DNA of 64,000 bases from Protonemura montana. Its lineage: Eukaryota; Arthropoda; Insecta; Plecoptera; Nemouridae. The notes below the pieces were generated by a model that did no database searches, had not been told where the DNA came from, and saw only the letters and a program-made list of their open reading frames with translations. The position numbers and the translations under genes are program-made. The stretch is taken from NCBI GenBank assembly GCA_947568835.1, contig CANOQG010000016.1:49001-113000 (forward strand), in the 5' to 3' direction. Numbering within the stretch: position 1 is the first letter of the stretch; the number at the start of each line of letters is the position of its first letter. This document shows positions 12,001-24,421 of the stretch, one piece after another.

Positions 12001-14063
12001 CCCATGTCCCATGTCCTGCCCCATGTCCTGCCCCATGTCCTACCCCATGTCCTGCCCTATGTCCTGTCTTATGTCCTGCCCCATGTCCTGCCCCATGTCC
12101 TGCTCCATGTCCTGCCCCATGTCCTGCTCCATGTCCCATGTCCTGCCCCATGTCCTGCCCCATGTCCTGTCCCATGTCCTGCCTCATGTCCTGCCCCATG
12201 TCCTGCCCCATGTCCTGCCCCATGTCCTGCCCCATGTCCTGTCCCATGTCCTGCCCCATGTCATGCCCCATGTCCTGCCCCATGTCCTGCCCCATGTCCC
12301 ATGTCCTGCCCCATGTCCTGCCCTTTGTCCTGTCCCATTTCCTGCCCCATGTCCTGCCCCATGTCCTGCCCCATGTCCTGCCCCATGTCCTGCCCCATGT
12401 TCTGCCCCATGTCCTGCCCTATGTCTTGCCCCATGTCCCATGTCCTGCCCCATGTCCTGCCCCATGTCCTGCCCCATGTCCTTTCCTATGTCCTGTCCTA
12501 TGTCCTGCCCCATGTCCTGCCCCATGTCCTGCTCCATGTCCTCCCCCTGTCCTGCCCCATGTCCCATGTCCTGCCCCATGTCCTGCCCCATGTCCTGCCC
12601 CATGTCCTGCCCTATGTCCTGTCCCATGTCCTGCCCCATGTCCTGCCCCATGTCCTGCCCTATGTCCTGCCCCATGTCTTGCCCCATGTCCCATGTCCTG
12701 CCTCATGTCCTGCCCCATGTCCTGCCCCATGTCCTGCCCTATGTCCTGCCCCATGTCCTGCCCCATTTTCTGCTCCATGTTCCACCCCATGTCCTGCCCC
12801 ATGTCCCATGTCATGCCCCATGTCCTGCCCCATGTCCTGCCCCATGTCCTGTCCCATGTCCTGCTACATGTCCTGCCCCATGTCTTACCTCATGTCCCAT
12901 GTCCTGCCTCATGTCCTGCCCCATGTCCTGCCCCATATCCTGCCCCATGTCCTGCCCCATGTCCTGCCCCATGTCCTGTCCCATGTCCTGCCCAATGTCC
13001 TGCCCCATGTCCTGCTCCATGTCCTGCCCCATGTCCTGCCCCATGTCCTGCCCTATGTCCTGCCCCATGTCCTGCCCCATGTCCTGCCCCATGTCCTGCC
13101 CTATGTCCTGCCCCATGTCCTGCCCCATGTCCTGCCCCATGTCCTGTCCCATGTCATGTCCCATGTCCTGCTCCATGTCCTGCCCCATGTCCTGCCCCAT
13201 GTCCTGCCCTATAACCTGCCCCATATCCTGCCCCATGTCCTGCCCCATGTCCTGCCCCATGTCCTGCCCCATGTCCTGCCCCATGTCCTGCCCCATGTCC
13301 CATGTCCTGCCCCATGTCCTGCCCCTTGTCCTGTCCCATTTCCTGCCCCATGTCCTACCCCATGTCCTGCCCCATGTCCTGCCCCATGTCCTGCCCCATG
13401 TCCTGCCTCATGTCCTGCCCCATGTCTTGCCCCATGTCCCATGTCCTGCCCCATGTCCTGCCCCATGTCCTGCCCCATGTCCTGCCCTATGTCCTGTCTT
13501 ATGTCCTGCCCCATGTAATGCCCCATGTCCTGCTCCATGTCTTCCCCCTGTCCTGCCCTATGTCTTATGTCCTGCCCCATGTCCTGCCTCATGTCCTGCC
13601 CCATGTCCTTCCCTATGTCCTGTCCCATATCCTGCCCCATTTCCTGCCCCATGTCCTGCTCCATGTCCTGCCCCATGTCCTGCCCCATGTCCCGCTCCAT
13701 GTCCTCCCCCTGTCCTGCCTCATGTCCCATGTCCTGCCCCATGTCCTGCCCCATGTCCTGCCCCATGTCCTGCCCCATGTCCTGTCCCATGTCCTGCCCC
13801 ATGTTTTGCCCCATGTCCTGTCCAATGTCCTGCCTTATGTCCTGCCCCATGTCCTGCCCCATGTCCTGCCCCATGTCCTGCCCCATGTCCTGCCCTATGT
13901 CCTGCCCCATGTCCTGCCCCATGTCCTGCCCTATGTCCTGTCCCTGTCCTGTCCCATGTCCTGCCCCATGTCCTGCCCCATGTCCTTCCCTATGTCCTGT
14001 CCCATGTCCTGCCCCATGTCCTGCCCCATGTCCTGCTCCATGTCCTGTCCCATGTCCTGCCCC
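9047..14063 (+). repeat. 5,017-bp higher-order repeat, copy 2
   Basis: Second copy of the 5.02-kb HOR. Every landmark from about 5,860 to 11,990 reappears here or in copy 3 at +5,017. Private changes include GTGCTG at about 11,934, CTACATG at about 12,865 and an ATAACC change at 13,211 that creates a stop seen in no other copy. The few differences point to a recent duplication followed by a handful of point mutations. Confidence 0.9.
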
Positions 14064-17003
14064 ATGTCCTGCCCCATGTCCTGCCCCATGTCCTGTCCCA
14101 TGTCCTGCCTCATGTCCTGCCCCATGTCCTGCCCCATGTCCTGCCCCATGTCCTGCCCCATGTCCTGTCCCATGTCCTGCCCCATGTCATGCCCCATGTC
14201 CTGCCCCATGTCCTGCCCCATGTCCCATGTCCTGCCCCATGTCCTGCCCTTTGTCCTGTCCCATTTCCTGCCCCATGTCCTGCCCCATGTCCTGCCCCAT
14301 GTCCTGCCCCATGTCCTGCCCCATGTTCTGGCCTATGTCCTGCCCTATGTCTTGCCCCATGTCCCATGTCCTGCCCCATGTCCTGCCCCATGTCCTGCCC
14401 CATGTCCTTTCCTATGTCCTGTCCTATGTCCTGCCCCATGTCCTGCCCCATGTCCTGCTCCATGTCCTCCCCCTGTCCTGCCCCATGTCCCATGTCCTGC
14501 CCCATGTCCTGCCCCATGTCCTGCCCCATGTCCTGCCCTATGTCCTGTCCCATGTCCTGCCCCATGTCCTGCCCCATGTCCTGCCCTATGTCCTGCCCCA
14601 TGTCTTGCCCCATGTCCCATGTCCTGCCTCATGTCCTGCCCCATGTCCTGCCCCATGTCCTGCCCTATGTCCTGCCCCATGTCCTGCCCCATTTTCTGCT
14701 CCATGTTCCACCCCATGTCCTGCCCCATGTCCCATGTCATGCCCCATGTCCTGCCCCATGTCCTGCCCCATGTCCTGTCCCATGTCCTGCTCCATGTCCT
14801 GCCCCATGTCTTACCTCATGTCCCATGTCCTGCCTCATGTCCTGCCCCATGTCCTGCCCCATATCCTGCCCCATGTCCTGCCCCATGTCCTGCCCCATGT
14901 CCTGTCCCATGTCCTGCCCAATGTCCTGCCCCATGTCCTGCTCCATGTCCTGCCCCATGTCCTGCCCCATGTCCTGCCCTATGTCCTGCCCCATGTCCTG
15001 CCCCATGTCCTGCCCCATGTCCTGCCCTATGTCCTGCCCCATGTCCTGCCCCATGTCCTGCCCCATGTCCTGTCCCATGTCATGTCCCATGTCCTGCTCC
15101 ATGTCCTGCCCCATGTCCTGCCCCATGTCCTGCCCTATGTCCTGCCCCATATCCTGCCCCATGTCCTGCCCCATGTCCTGCCCCATGTCCTGCCCCATGT
15201 CCTGCCCCATGTCCTGCCCCATGTCCCATGTCCTGCCCCATGTCCTGCCCCTTGTCCTGTCCCATTTCCTGCCCCATGTCCTACCCCATGTCCTGCCCCA
15301 TGTCCTGCCGCATGTCCTGCCCCATGTCCTGCCTCATGTCCTGCCCCATGTCTTGCCCCATGTCCCATGTCCTGCCCCATGTCCTGCCCCATGTCCTGCC
15401 CCATGTCCTGCCCTATGTCCTGTCTTATGTCCTGCCCCATGTAATGCCCCATGTCCTGCTCCATGTCTTCCCCCTGTCCTGCCCTATGTCTTATGTCCTG
15501 CCCCATGTCCTGCCTCATGTCCTGCCCCATGTCCTTCCCTATGTCCTGTCCCATATCCTGCCCCATTTCCTGCCCCATGTCCTGCTCCATGTCCTGCCCC
15601 ATGTCCTGCCCCATGTCCCGCTCCATGTCCTCCCCCTGTCCTGCCTCATGTCCCATGTCCTGCCCCATGTCCTGCCCCATGTCCTGCCCCATGTCCTGCC
15701 CCATGTCCTGTCCCATGTCCTGCCCCATGTTTTGCCCCATGTCCTGTCCAATGTCCTGCCTTATGTCCTGCCCCATGTCCTGCCCCATGTCCTGCCCCAT
15801 GTCCTGCCCCATGTCCTGCCCTATGTCCTGCCCCATGTCCTGCCCCATGTCCTGCCCCATGTCCTGCCCCATGTCCTGCCCCATGTCCTGCCCTATGTCC
15901 TGCCCCATGTCCTGCCCCATGTCCCATGTCCTGCCCCATGTCCTGCCCCTTGTCCTGTCCCATTTCCTGCCCCATGTCCTGCCCCATAGCCTGGCCTATG
16001 TCCTGCCCCATGTCCTGTCCCATGTCCTGCCCCATGTCTTGCCCCATGTCCCATGTCCTGCCCCATGTCCTACCCCATGTCCTGCCCCATGTCCTGCCCT
16101 ATGTCCTGTCCCATGTCCTGTCCCATGTCATGTCCCATGTCCTGCTCCATGTCCTGCCCCATGTCCTGCCCCATGTCCTGCCCTATGTCCTGCCCCATGT
16201 CCTGCCCCATGTCCTGCCCCATGTCCTGCTCCATGACCTGCCCCATGTCCCATGTCCTGCCCCATGTCCTGCCCCATGTCCTGCCCCAAGTCCTGCCTCA
16301 TGTCCTGCCCCATGTCCTGCCCCATGTCCTGCCCCATGTCCTGCCCCATGTCCTGCCCTATGTCCTGCCCCATGTCCTGCCCCATGTCCTGCCCTATGTC
16401 CTGTCCCATGTCCTGTCCCATGTCCTGCCCCATGTCCTGCCCCATGTCCTTCCCTATGTCCTGTCCCATGTCCTGCCCCATGTCCTGCCCCATGTCCTGC
16501 TCCATGTCCTCCCCCTGTCCTGCCTCATGTCCCATGTCCTGCCCCGTGTCCTGCCCAATGTCCTGCCCCATGTCCTGCCCTATGTCCTGTCCCATGTCCT
16601 GCCCCATGTCCTGCCCCATGTCCTGCCCCATGTCCTGCCCCATGTCTTTCCCCATGTCCCATATCCTGCCCCATGTCCTGCCCCATGTCCTGCCCCATGT
16701 CCTGCACCATGTTCTGTCCCATGTCCTGCCTCATGTCCTGCCCCATGTCCTGCCCCATAGCCTGGCCTATGTCCTGCCCCATGTCCTGTCCCATGTCCTG
16801 CCCCATGTCCTGCCCCATGTCCTGCCCCATGTCCTGCCCCATGTCCTGCCCCATGTCCTGTCCCATGTCATGTCCCATGTCCTGCTCCATGTCCTGCCCC
16901 ATGTCCTGCCCCATGTCCTGCCCTATGTCCTGCCCCATGTCCTGCCCCATGTCCTGCCCCATGTCCTGCCCCATGTCCTGCCCTATGTCCTGCCCCATGT
17001 CCT
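14064..17003 (+). repeat. 5,017-bp higher-order repeat, partial copy 3
   Basis: Continues the +5,017 match to 9,047-11,986, then breaks near 17,003 where a TAATG-block fragment (GCTCCATGTCTTCCCC) replaces the expected CTTG monomer. The copy is about 2.9 kb, so it was cut off by a later exchange. Private changes include GCACCATGTTCTG near 16,704 and a CTACCCC at about 16,070. Confidence 0.87.
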
Positions 17004-17065
17004 GCTCCATGTCTTCCCCCTGTCCTGCCCTATGTCTTATGTCCTGCCCCATGTCCTGCCTCATG
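17004..17065 (+). repeat. Junction fragment between rearranged repeat copies
   Basis: About 60 bp that look like the beginning of a TAATG block (GCTCC, GTCTTCCCC, then the 7-bp GTCTTATG unit) but joined directly to the interior of another module. It lies between the truncated third 5.02-kb copy and a segment copied from 14,579. It marks a breakpoint of unequal exchange. Confidence 0.7.
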
Positions 17066-18225
17066 TCCTGCCCTATGTCCTGCCCCATGTCTTGCCCCAT
17101 GTCCCATGTCCTGCCTCATGTCCTGCCCCATGTCCTGCCCCATGTCCTGCCCTATGTCCTGCCCCATGTCCTGCCCCATTTTCTGCTCCATGTTCCACCC
17201 CATGTCCTGCCCCATGTCCCATGTCATGCCCCATGTCCTGCCCCATGTCCTGCCCCATGTCCTGTCCCATGTCCTGCTCCATGTCCTGCCCCATGTCTTA
17301 CCTCATGTCCCATGTCCTGCCTCATGTCCTGCCCCATGTCCTGCCCCATATCCTGCCCCATGTCCTGCCCCATGTCCTGCCCCATGTCCTGTCCCATGTC
17401 CTGCCCAATGTCCTGCCCCATGTCCTGCTCCATGTCCTGCCCCATGTCCTGCCCCATGTCCTGCCCTATGTCCTGCCCCATGTCCTGCCCCATGTCCTGC
17501 CCCATGTCCTGCCCTATGTCCTGCCCCATGTCCTGCCCCATGTCCTGCCCCATGTCCTGTCCCATGTCATGTCCCATGTCCTGCTCCATGTCCTGCCCCA
17601 TGTCCTGCCCCATGTCCTGCCCTATGTCCTGCCCCATATCCTGCCCCATGTCCTGCCCCATGTCCTGCCCCATGTCCTGCCCCATGTCCTGCCCCATGTC
17701 CTGCCCCATGTCCCATGTCCTGCCCCATGTCCTGCCCCTTGTCCTGTCCCATTTCCTGCCCCATGTCCTACCCCATGTCCTGCCCCATGTCCTGCCGCAT
17801 GTCCTGCCCCATGTCCTGCCTCATGTCCTGCCCCATGTCTTGCCCCATGTCCCATGTCCTGCCCCATGTCCTGCCCCATGTCCTGCCCCATGTCCTGCCC
17901 TATGTCCTGTCTTATGTCCTGCCCCATGTAATGCCCCATGTCCTGCTCCATGTCTTCCCCCTGTCCTGCCCTATGTCTTATGTCCTGCCCCATGTCCTGC
18001 CTCATGTCCTGCCCCATGTCCTTCCCTATGTCCTGTCCCATATCCTGCCCCATTTCCTGCCCCATGTCCTGCTCCATGTCCTGCCCCATGTCCTGCCCCA
18101 TGTCCCGCTCCATGTCCTCCCCCTGTCCTGCCTCATGTCCCATGTCCTGCCCCATGTCCTGCCCCATGTCCTGCCCCATGTCCTGCCCCATGTCCTGTCC
18201 CATGTCCTGCCCCATGTTTTGCCCC
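17066..18225 (+). repeat. Partial copy of 14,579-15,738 (offset 2,487)
   Basis: The order of variants matches 14,579-15,738 at a constant +2,487: the TTTTCTGCTCC and TTCCACC monomers, the GTCTTACCTC monomer, GCCGCATG, TAATG and CCCGCTCC all coincide. The match stops right after the TTTTGCCCC monomer, where the expected GTCCAATG is replaced by canonical units near 18,230. Confidence 0.86.
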
Positions 18226-18238
18226 ATGTCCTGCCCCA

Positions 18239-19315
18239 TGTCCTGCCCCATGTCCTGCCCCTTGTCCTGTCCCATTTCCTGCCCCATGTCCTGCCCCATA
18301 GCCTGGCCTATGTCCTGCCCCATGTCCTGTCCCATGTCCTGCCCCATGTCTTGCCCCATGTCCCATGTCCTGCCCCATGTCCTGCCCCATGTCCTGCCCC
18401 ATGTCCTGCCCTATGTCCTGTCCCATGTCCTGTCCCATGTCATGTCCCATGTCCTGCTCCATGTCCTGCCCCATGTCCTGCCCCATGTCCTGCCCTATGT
18501 CCTGCCCCATGTCCTGCCCCATGTCCTGCCCCATGTCCTGCTCCATGACCTGCCCCATGTCCCATGTCCTGCCCCATGTCCTGCCCCATGTCCTGCCCCA
18601 AGTCCTGCCTCATGTCCTGCCCCATGTCCTGCCCCATGTCCTGCCCCATGTCCTGCCCCATGTCCTGCCCTATGTCCTGCCCCATGTCCTGCCCCATGTC
18701 CTGCCCTATGTCCTGTCCCATGTCCTGTCCCATGTCCTGCCCCATGTCCTGCCCCATGTCCTTCCCTATGTCCTGTCCCATGTCCTGCCCCATGTCCTGC
18801 CCCATGTCCTGCTCCATGTCCTCCCCCTGTCCTGCCTCATGTCCCATGTCCTGCCCCGTGTCCTGCCCAATGTCCTGCCCCATGTCCTGCCCTATGTCCT
18901 GTCCCATGTCCTGCCCCATGTCCTGCCCCATGTCCTGCCCCATGTCCTGCCCCATGTCTTTCCCCATGTCCCATATCCTGCCCCATGTCCTGCCCCATGT
19001 CCTGCCCCATGTCCTGCCCCATGTCCTGTCCCATGTCCTGCCTCATGTCCTGCCCCATGTCCTGCCCCATAGCCTGGCCTATGTCCTGCCCCATGTCCTG
19101 TCCCATGTCCTGCCCCATGTCCTGCCCCATGTCCTGCCCCATGTCCTGCCCCATGTCCTGCCCCATGTCCTGTCCCATGTCATGTCCCATGTCCTGCTCC
19201 ATGTCCTGCCCCATGTCCTGCCCCATGTCCTGCCCTATGTCCTGCCCCATGTCCTGCCCCATGTCCTGCCCCATGTCCTGCCCCATGTCCTGCCCTATGT
19301 CCTGCCCCATGTCCT
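18239..19315 (+). repeat. Partial copy of 15,927-17,003 (offset 2,312)
   Basis: Matches 15,927-17,003 at +2,312, including TAGCCTGG (stop triplet ending at 18,301), TGACC (18,548), CCAAGTCC, the CpG variant CCCCGTG and the GTCTTTCCCC monomer. With the preceding segment it shows that about 190 bp was lost between the two source pieces. Confidence 0.85.
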
Positions 19316-22300
19316 GCCCCATGTCTTGCCCCATGTCCCATGTCCTGCCCCATGTCCTGCCCCATGTCCTACCCCATGTCCTGCCCTATGTCCTGTCTTA
19401 TGTCCTGCCCCATGTCCTGCCCCATGTCCTGCTCCATGTCCTGCCCCATGTCCTGCTCCATGTCCCATGTCCTGCCCCATGTCCTGCCCCATGTCCTGTC
19501 CCATGTCCTGCCTCATGTCCTGCCCCATGTCCTGCCCCATGTCCTGCCCCATGTCCTGCCCCATGTCCTGTCCCATGTCCTGCCCCATGTCCTATGTCCT
19601 GCCCCATGTCCTGCCCCTTGTCCTGTCCCATTTCCTGCCCCATGTCCTACCCCATGTCCTGCCCCATGTCATGCCCCATGTCCTGCCCCATGTCCTGCCT
19701 CATGTCCTGCCCCATGTCTTGCCCCATGTCCCATGTCCTGCCCCATGTCCTGCCCCATGTCCTGCCCCATGTCCTGCCCTATGTCCTGTCTTATGTCCTG
19801 CCCCATGTAATGCCCCATGTCCTGCTCCATGTCCTCCCCCTGTCCTGCCCTATGTCTTATGTCCTGCCCCATGTCCTGCCTCATGTCCTGCCCCATGTCC
19901 TGCCCTATGTCCTGTCCCATGTCCTGCCCCATTTCCTGCCCCATGTCCTGCTCCATGTCCTGCCCCATGTCCTGCCCCATGTCCCGCTCCATGTCCTCCC
20001 CCTGTCCTGCCTTATGTCCCATGTCCTGCCCCATGTCCTGCCCCATGTCCTGCCCCATGTCCTGCCCCATGTCCTGTCCCATGTCCTGCCCCATGTTTTG
20101 CCCCATGTCCTGTCCAATGTCCTGCCTCATGTCCTGCCCCATGTCCTGCCCCATGTCCTGCCCCATGTCCTGCCCCATGTCCTGCCCTATGTCCTGCCCC
20201 ATGTCCTGCCCCATGTCCTGCCCTATGTCCTGTCCCATGTCCTGTCCCATGTCCTGCCCCATGTCCTGCCCCATGTCCTTCCCTATGTCCTGTCCCATGT
20301 CCTGCCCCATGTCCTGCCCCATGTCCTGCTCCATGTCCTGTCCCATGTCCTGCCCCATGTCCTGCCCCATGTCCTGCCCCATGTCCTGCCCTATGTCCTG
20401 TCCCATGTCCTGCCCCATGTCCTGCCCCATGTCCTGCCCTATGTCCTGCCCCATGTCTTGCCCCATGTCCCATGTCCTGCCCCATGTCCTGCCCCATGTC
20501 CTGCCCTATGTCCTGCCCCATGTCCTGCCCCATGTCCTGCCCCATGTCCTGCCCCATGTCCTGCCCTATGTCCTGCCCCATGTCCTGCCCCATGTCCCAT
20601 GTCCTGCCCCATGTCCTGCCCCTTGTCCTGTCCCATTTCCTGCCCCATGTCCTGCCCCATGTCCTGCCCCATGTCCTGCCCCATGTCCTGCCCCATGTCC
20701 TGCCCCATGTCTTGCCCCATGTCCCATGTCCTGCCCCATGTCCTGCCCCATGTCCTGCCCCATGTCCTGCCCTATGTCCTGTCCCATGTCCTGTCCCATG
20801 TCATGTCCCATGTCCTGCTCCATGTCCTGCCCCATGTCCTGCCCCATGTCCTGCCCTATGTCCTGCCCCATGTCCTGCCCCATGTCCTGCCCCATGTCCT
20901 GCTCCATGACCTGCCCCATGTCCCATGTCCTGCCCCATGTCCTGCCCCATGTCCTGCCCCAAGTCCTGCCTCATGTCCTGCCCCATGTCCTGCCCCATGT
21001 CCTGCCCCATGTCCTGCCCCATGTCCTGCCCTATGTCCTGCCCCATGTCCTGCCCCATGTCCTGCCCCATGTCCTGCCCCATGTCCTGCCCCATGTCCTA
21101 CCCCATGTCCTGCCCTATGTCCTGTCTTATGTCCTGCCCCATGTCCTGCCCCATGTCCTGCTCCATGTCCTGCCCCATGTCCTGCTCCATGTCCCATGTC
21201 CTGCCCCATGTCCTGCCCCATGTCCTGTCCCATGTCCTGCCTCATGTCCTGCCCCATGTCCTGCCCCATGTCCTGCCCCATGTCCTGCCCCATGTCCTGT
21301 CCCATGTCCTGTCCCATGTCATGCCCCATGTCCTGCCCCATGTCCTGCCCCATGTCCCATGTCCTGCCCCATGTCCTGCCCTTTGTCCTGTCCCATTTCC
21401 TGCCCCATGTCCTGCTCCATGTCCTGCCCCATGTCCTGCCCCATGTCCTGCCCCATGTCCTGTCCCATGTCCTGCCCTATGTCCTGCCCCATGTCCTGCC
21501 CCATGTCCTGCCCCATGTCCTGCCCTATGTCCTGCCCCATGTCCTGCCCCATGTCCTGCCCCATGTCCTGCCCCATGTCCTGCCCCATGTCCCATGTCCT
21601 GCCCCATGTCCTGCCCCTTGTCCTGTCCCATTTCCTGCCCCATGTCCTACCCCATGTCCTGCCCCATGTCCTGCCCCATGTCCTGCCCCATGTCCTGCCT
21701 CATGTCCTGCCCCATGTCTTGCACCATGTCCCATGTCCTGCCCCATGTCCTGCCCCATGTCCTGCCCCATGTCCTGCCCTATGTCCTGTCTTATGTCCTG
21801 CCCCATGTTATGCCCCATGTCCTGCTCCATGTCCTCCCCCTGTCCTGCCCTATGTCTTATGTCCTGCCCCATGTCCTGCCTCATGTCCTGCCCCATGTCC
21901 TTCCCTATGTCCTGTCCCATATCCTGCCCCATTTCCTGCCCCATGTCCTGCTCCATGTCCTGCCCCATGTCCTGCCCCATGTCCCGCTCCATGTCCTCCC
22001 CCTGTCCTGCCTCATGTCCCATGTCCTGCCCCATGTCCTGCCCCATGTCCTGCCCCATGTCCTGCCCCATGTCCTGTCCCATGTCCTGCCCCATGTTTTG
22101 CCCCATGTCCTGTCCAATGTCCTGCCTTATGTCCTGCCCCATGTCCTGCCCCATGTCCTGCCCCATGTCCTGCCCCATGTCCTGCCCTATGTCCTGCCCC
22201 ATGTCCTGCCCCATGTCCTGCCCTATGTCCTGTCCCTGTCCTGTCCCATGTCCTGCCCCATGTCCTGCCCCATGTCCTTCCCTATGTCCTGTCCCATGTC

Positions 22301-24421
22301 CTGCCCCATGTCCTGCCCCATGTCCTGCTCCATGTCCTGTCCCATGTCCTGCCCCATGTCCTGCCCCATGTCCTGCCCCATGTCCTGCCCTATGTCCTGT
22401 CCCATGTCCTGCCCCATGTCCTGCCCCATGTCCTGCCCCATGTCCTGCCCCATGTCTTTCCCCATGTCCCATGTCCTGCCCCATGTCCTGCCCCATGTCC
22501 TGCCTCATGTCCTGCCTCATGTCCTGCCCCATGTCCTGCCCCATGTCCTGCCCCATGTCCTGCCCCATGTCCTGTCCCATGTCCTGCCCCATGTCATGCC
22601 CCATGTCCTGCCCCATGTCCTGCCCCATGTATCCATGTCCTGCCCCATGTCCTGCCCTTTGTCCTGTCCTATGTCCTGCCCCATGTCCTGCCCCTTGTCC
22701 TGTCCCATTTCCTGCCCCATGTCCTACCCCATGTCCTGCCCCATGTCATGCCCCATGTCCTGCCCCATGTCCTGCCTCATGTCCTGCCCCATGTCTTGCC
22801 CCATGTCCCATGTCCTGCCCCATGTCCTGCCCCATGTCCTGCCCCATGTCCTGCCCTATGTCCTGTCTTATGTCCTGCCCCATGTTATGCCCCATGTCCT
22901 GCTCCATGTCCTCCCCCTGTCCTGCCCTATGTCTTATGTCTTGCCCCATGTCCTGCCTCATGTCCTGCCCCATGTCCTGCCCTATGTCCTGTCCCATGTC
23001 CTGCCCCATTTCCTGCCCCATGTCCTGCTCCATGTCCTGCCCCATGTCCTGCCCCATGTCCCGCTCCATGTCCTCCCCCTGTCCTGCCTTATGTCCCATG
23101 TCCTGCCCCATGTCCTGCCCCATGTCCTGCCCCATGTCCTGCCCCATGTCCTGTCCCATGTCCTGCCCCATGTTTTGCCCCATGTCCTGTCCAATGTCCT
23201 GCCTCATGTCCTGCCCCATGTCCTGCCCCATGTCCTGCCCCATGTCCTGCCCCATGTCCTGCCCTATGTCCTGCCCCATGTCCTGCCCCATGTCCTGCCC
23301 TATGTCCTGTCCCATGTCCTGTCCCATGTCCTGCCCCATGTCCTGCCCCATGTCCTTCCCTATGTCCTATCCCATGTCCTGCCCCATGTCCTGCCCCATG
23401 TCCTGCTCCATGTCCTGTCCCATGTCCTGCCCCATGTCCTGCCCCATGTCCTGCCCCATGTCCTGCCCTATGTCCTGTCCCATGTCCTGCCCCATGTCCT
23501 GCCCCATGTCCTGCCCTATGTCCTGCCCCATGTCTTGCCCCATGTCCCATGTCCTGCCCCATGTCCTGCCCCATGTCCTGCCCTATGTCCTGCCCCATGT
23601 CCTGCCCCATGTCCTGCCCCATGTCCTGCCCCATGTCCTGCCCTATGTCCTGCCCTATGTCCTGCCCCATGTCCTGCCCCATGTCCTGCCCCATGTCCTG
23701 CCCCATGTCCTGCCCCATGTCCCATGTCCTGCCCCATGTCCTGCCCCTTGTCCTGTCCCATTTCCTGCCCCATGTCCTACCCCATGTCCTGCCCCATGTC
23801 CTGCCCCATGTCCTGCCCCATGTCCTGCCTCATGTCCTGCCCCATGTCTTGCACCATGTCCCATGTCCTGCCCCATGTCCTGCCCCATGTCCTGCCCCAT
23901 GTCCTGCCCTATGTCCTGTCTTATGTCCTGCCCCATGTTATGCCCCATGTCCTGCTCCATGTCCTCCCCCTGTCCTGCCCTATGTCTTATGTCCTGCCCC
24001 ATGTCCTGCCTCATGTCCTGCCCCATGTCCTTCCCTATGTCCTGTCCCATATCCTGCCCCATTTCCTGCCCCATGTCCTGCTCCATGTCCTGCCCCATGT
24101 CCTGCCCCATGTCCCGCTCCATGTCCTCCCCCTGTCCTGCCTCATGTCCCATGTCCTGCCCCATGTCCTGCCCCATGTCCTGCCCCATGTCCTGCCCCAT
24201 GTCCTGTCCCATGTCCTGCCCCATGTTTTGCCCCATGTCCTGTCCAATGTCCTGCCTTATGTCCTGCCCCATGTCCTGCCCCATGTCCTGCCCCATGTCC
24301 TGCCCCATGTCCTGCCCTATGTCCTGCCCCATGTCCTGCCCCATGTCCTGCCCTATGTCCTGTCCCTGTCCTGTCCCATGTCCTGCCCCATGTCCTGCCC
24401 CATGTCCTTCCCTATGTCCTG
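18914..24421 (+). repeat. 5,508-bp higher-order repeat, copy 1
   Basis: Constant offset of 5,508 to the next unit, for example GTCTTTCCCC at 18,955 and 24,463, and TAATG at 19,808 and 25,316. The unit contains four CCCGCTCC blocks (19,984, 21,983, 23,061, 24,114). In three of these the TAATG landmark reads TTATG instead (triplets at about 21,808, 22,883 and 23,938). It also holds the first examples of the 2,130-bp sub-repeat (21,523-23,652 and a partial 23,653-24,459). Two 8-bp-type breaks (ATGTATCC) occur near 22,628. Confidence 0.9.
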
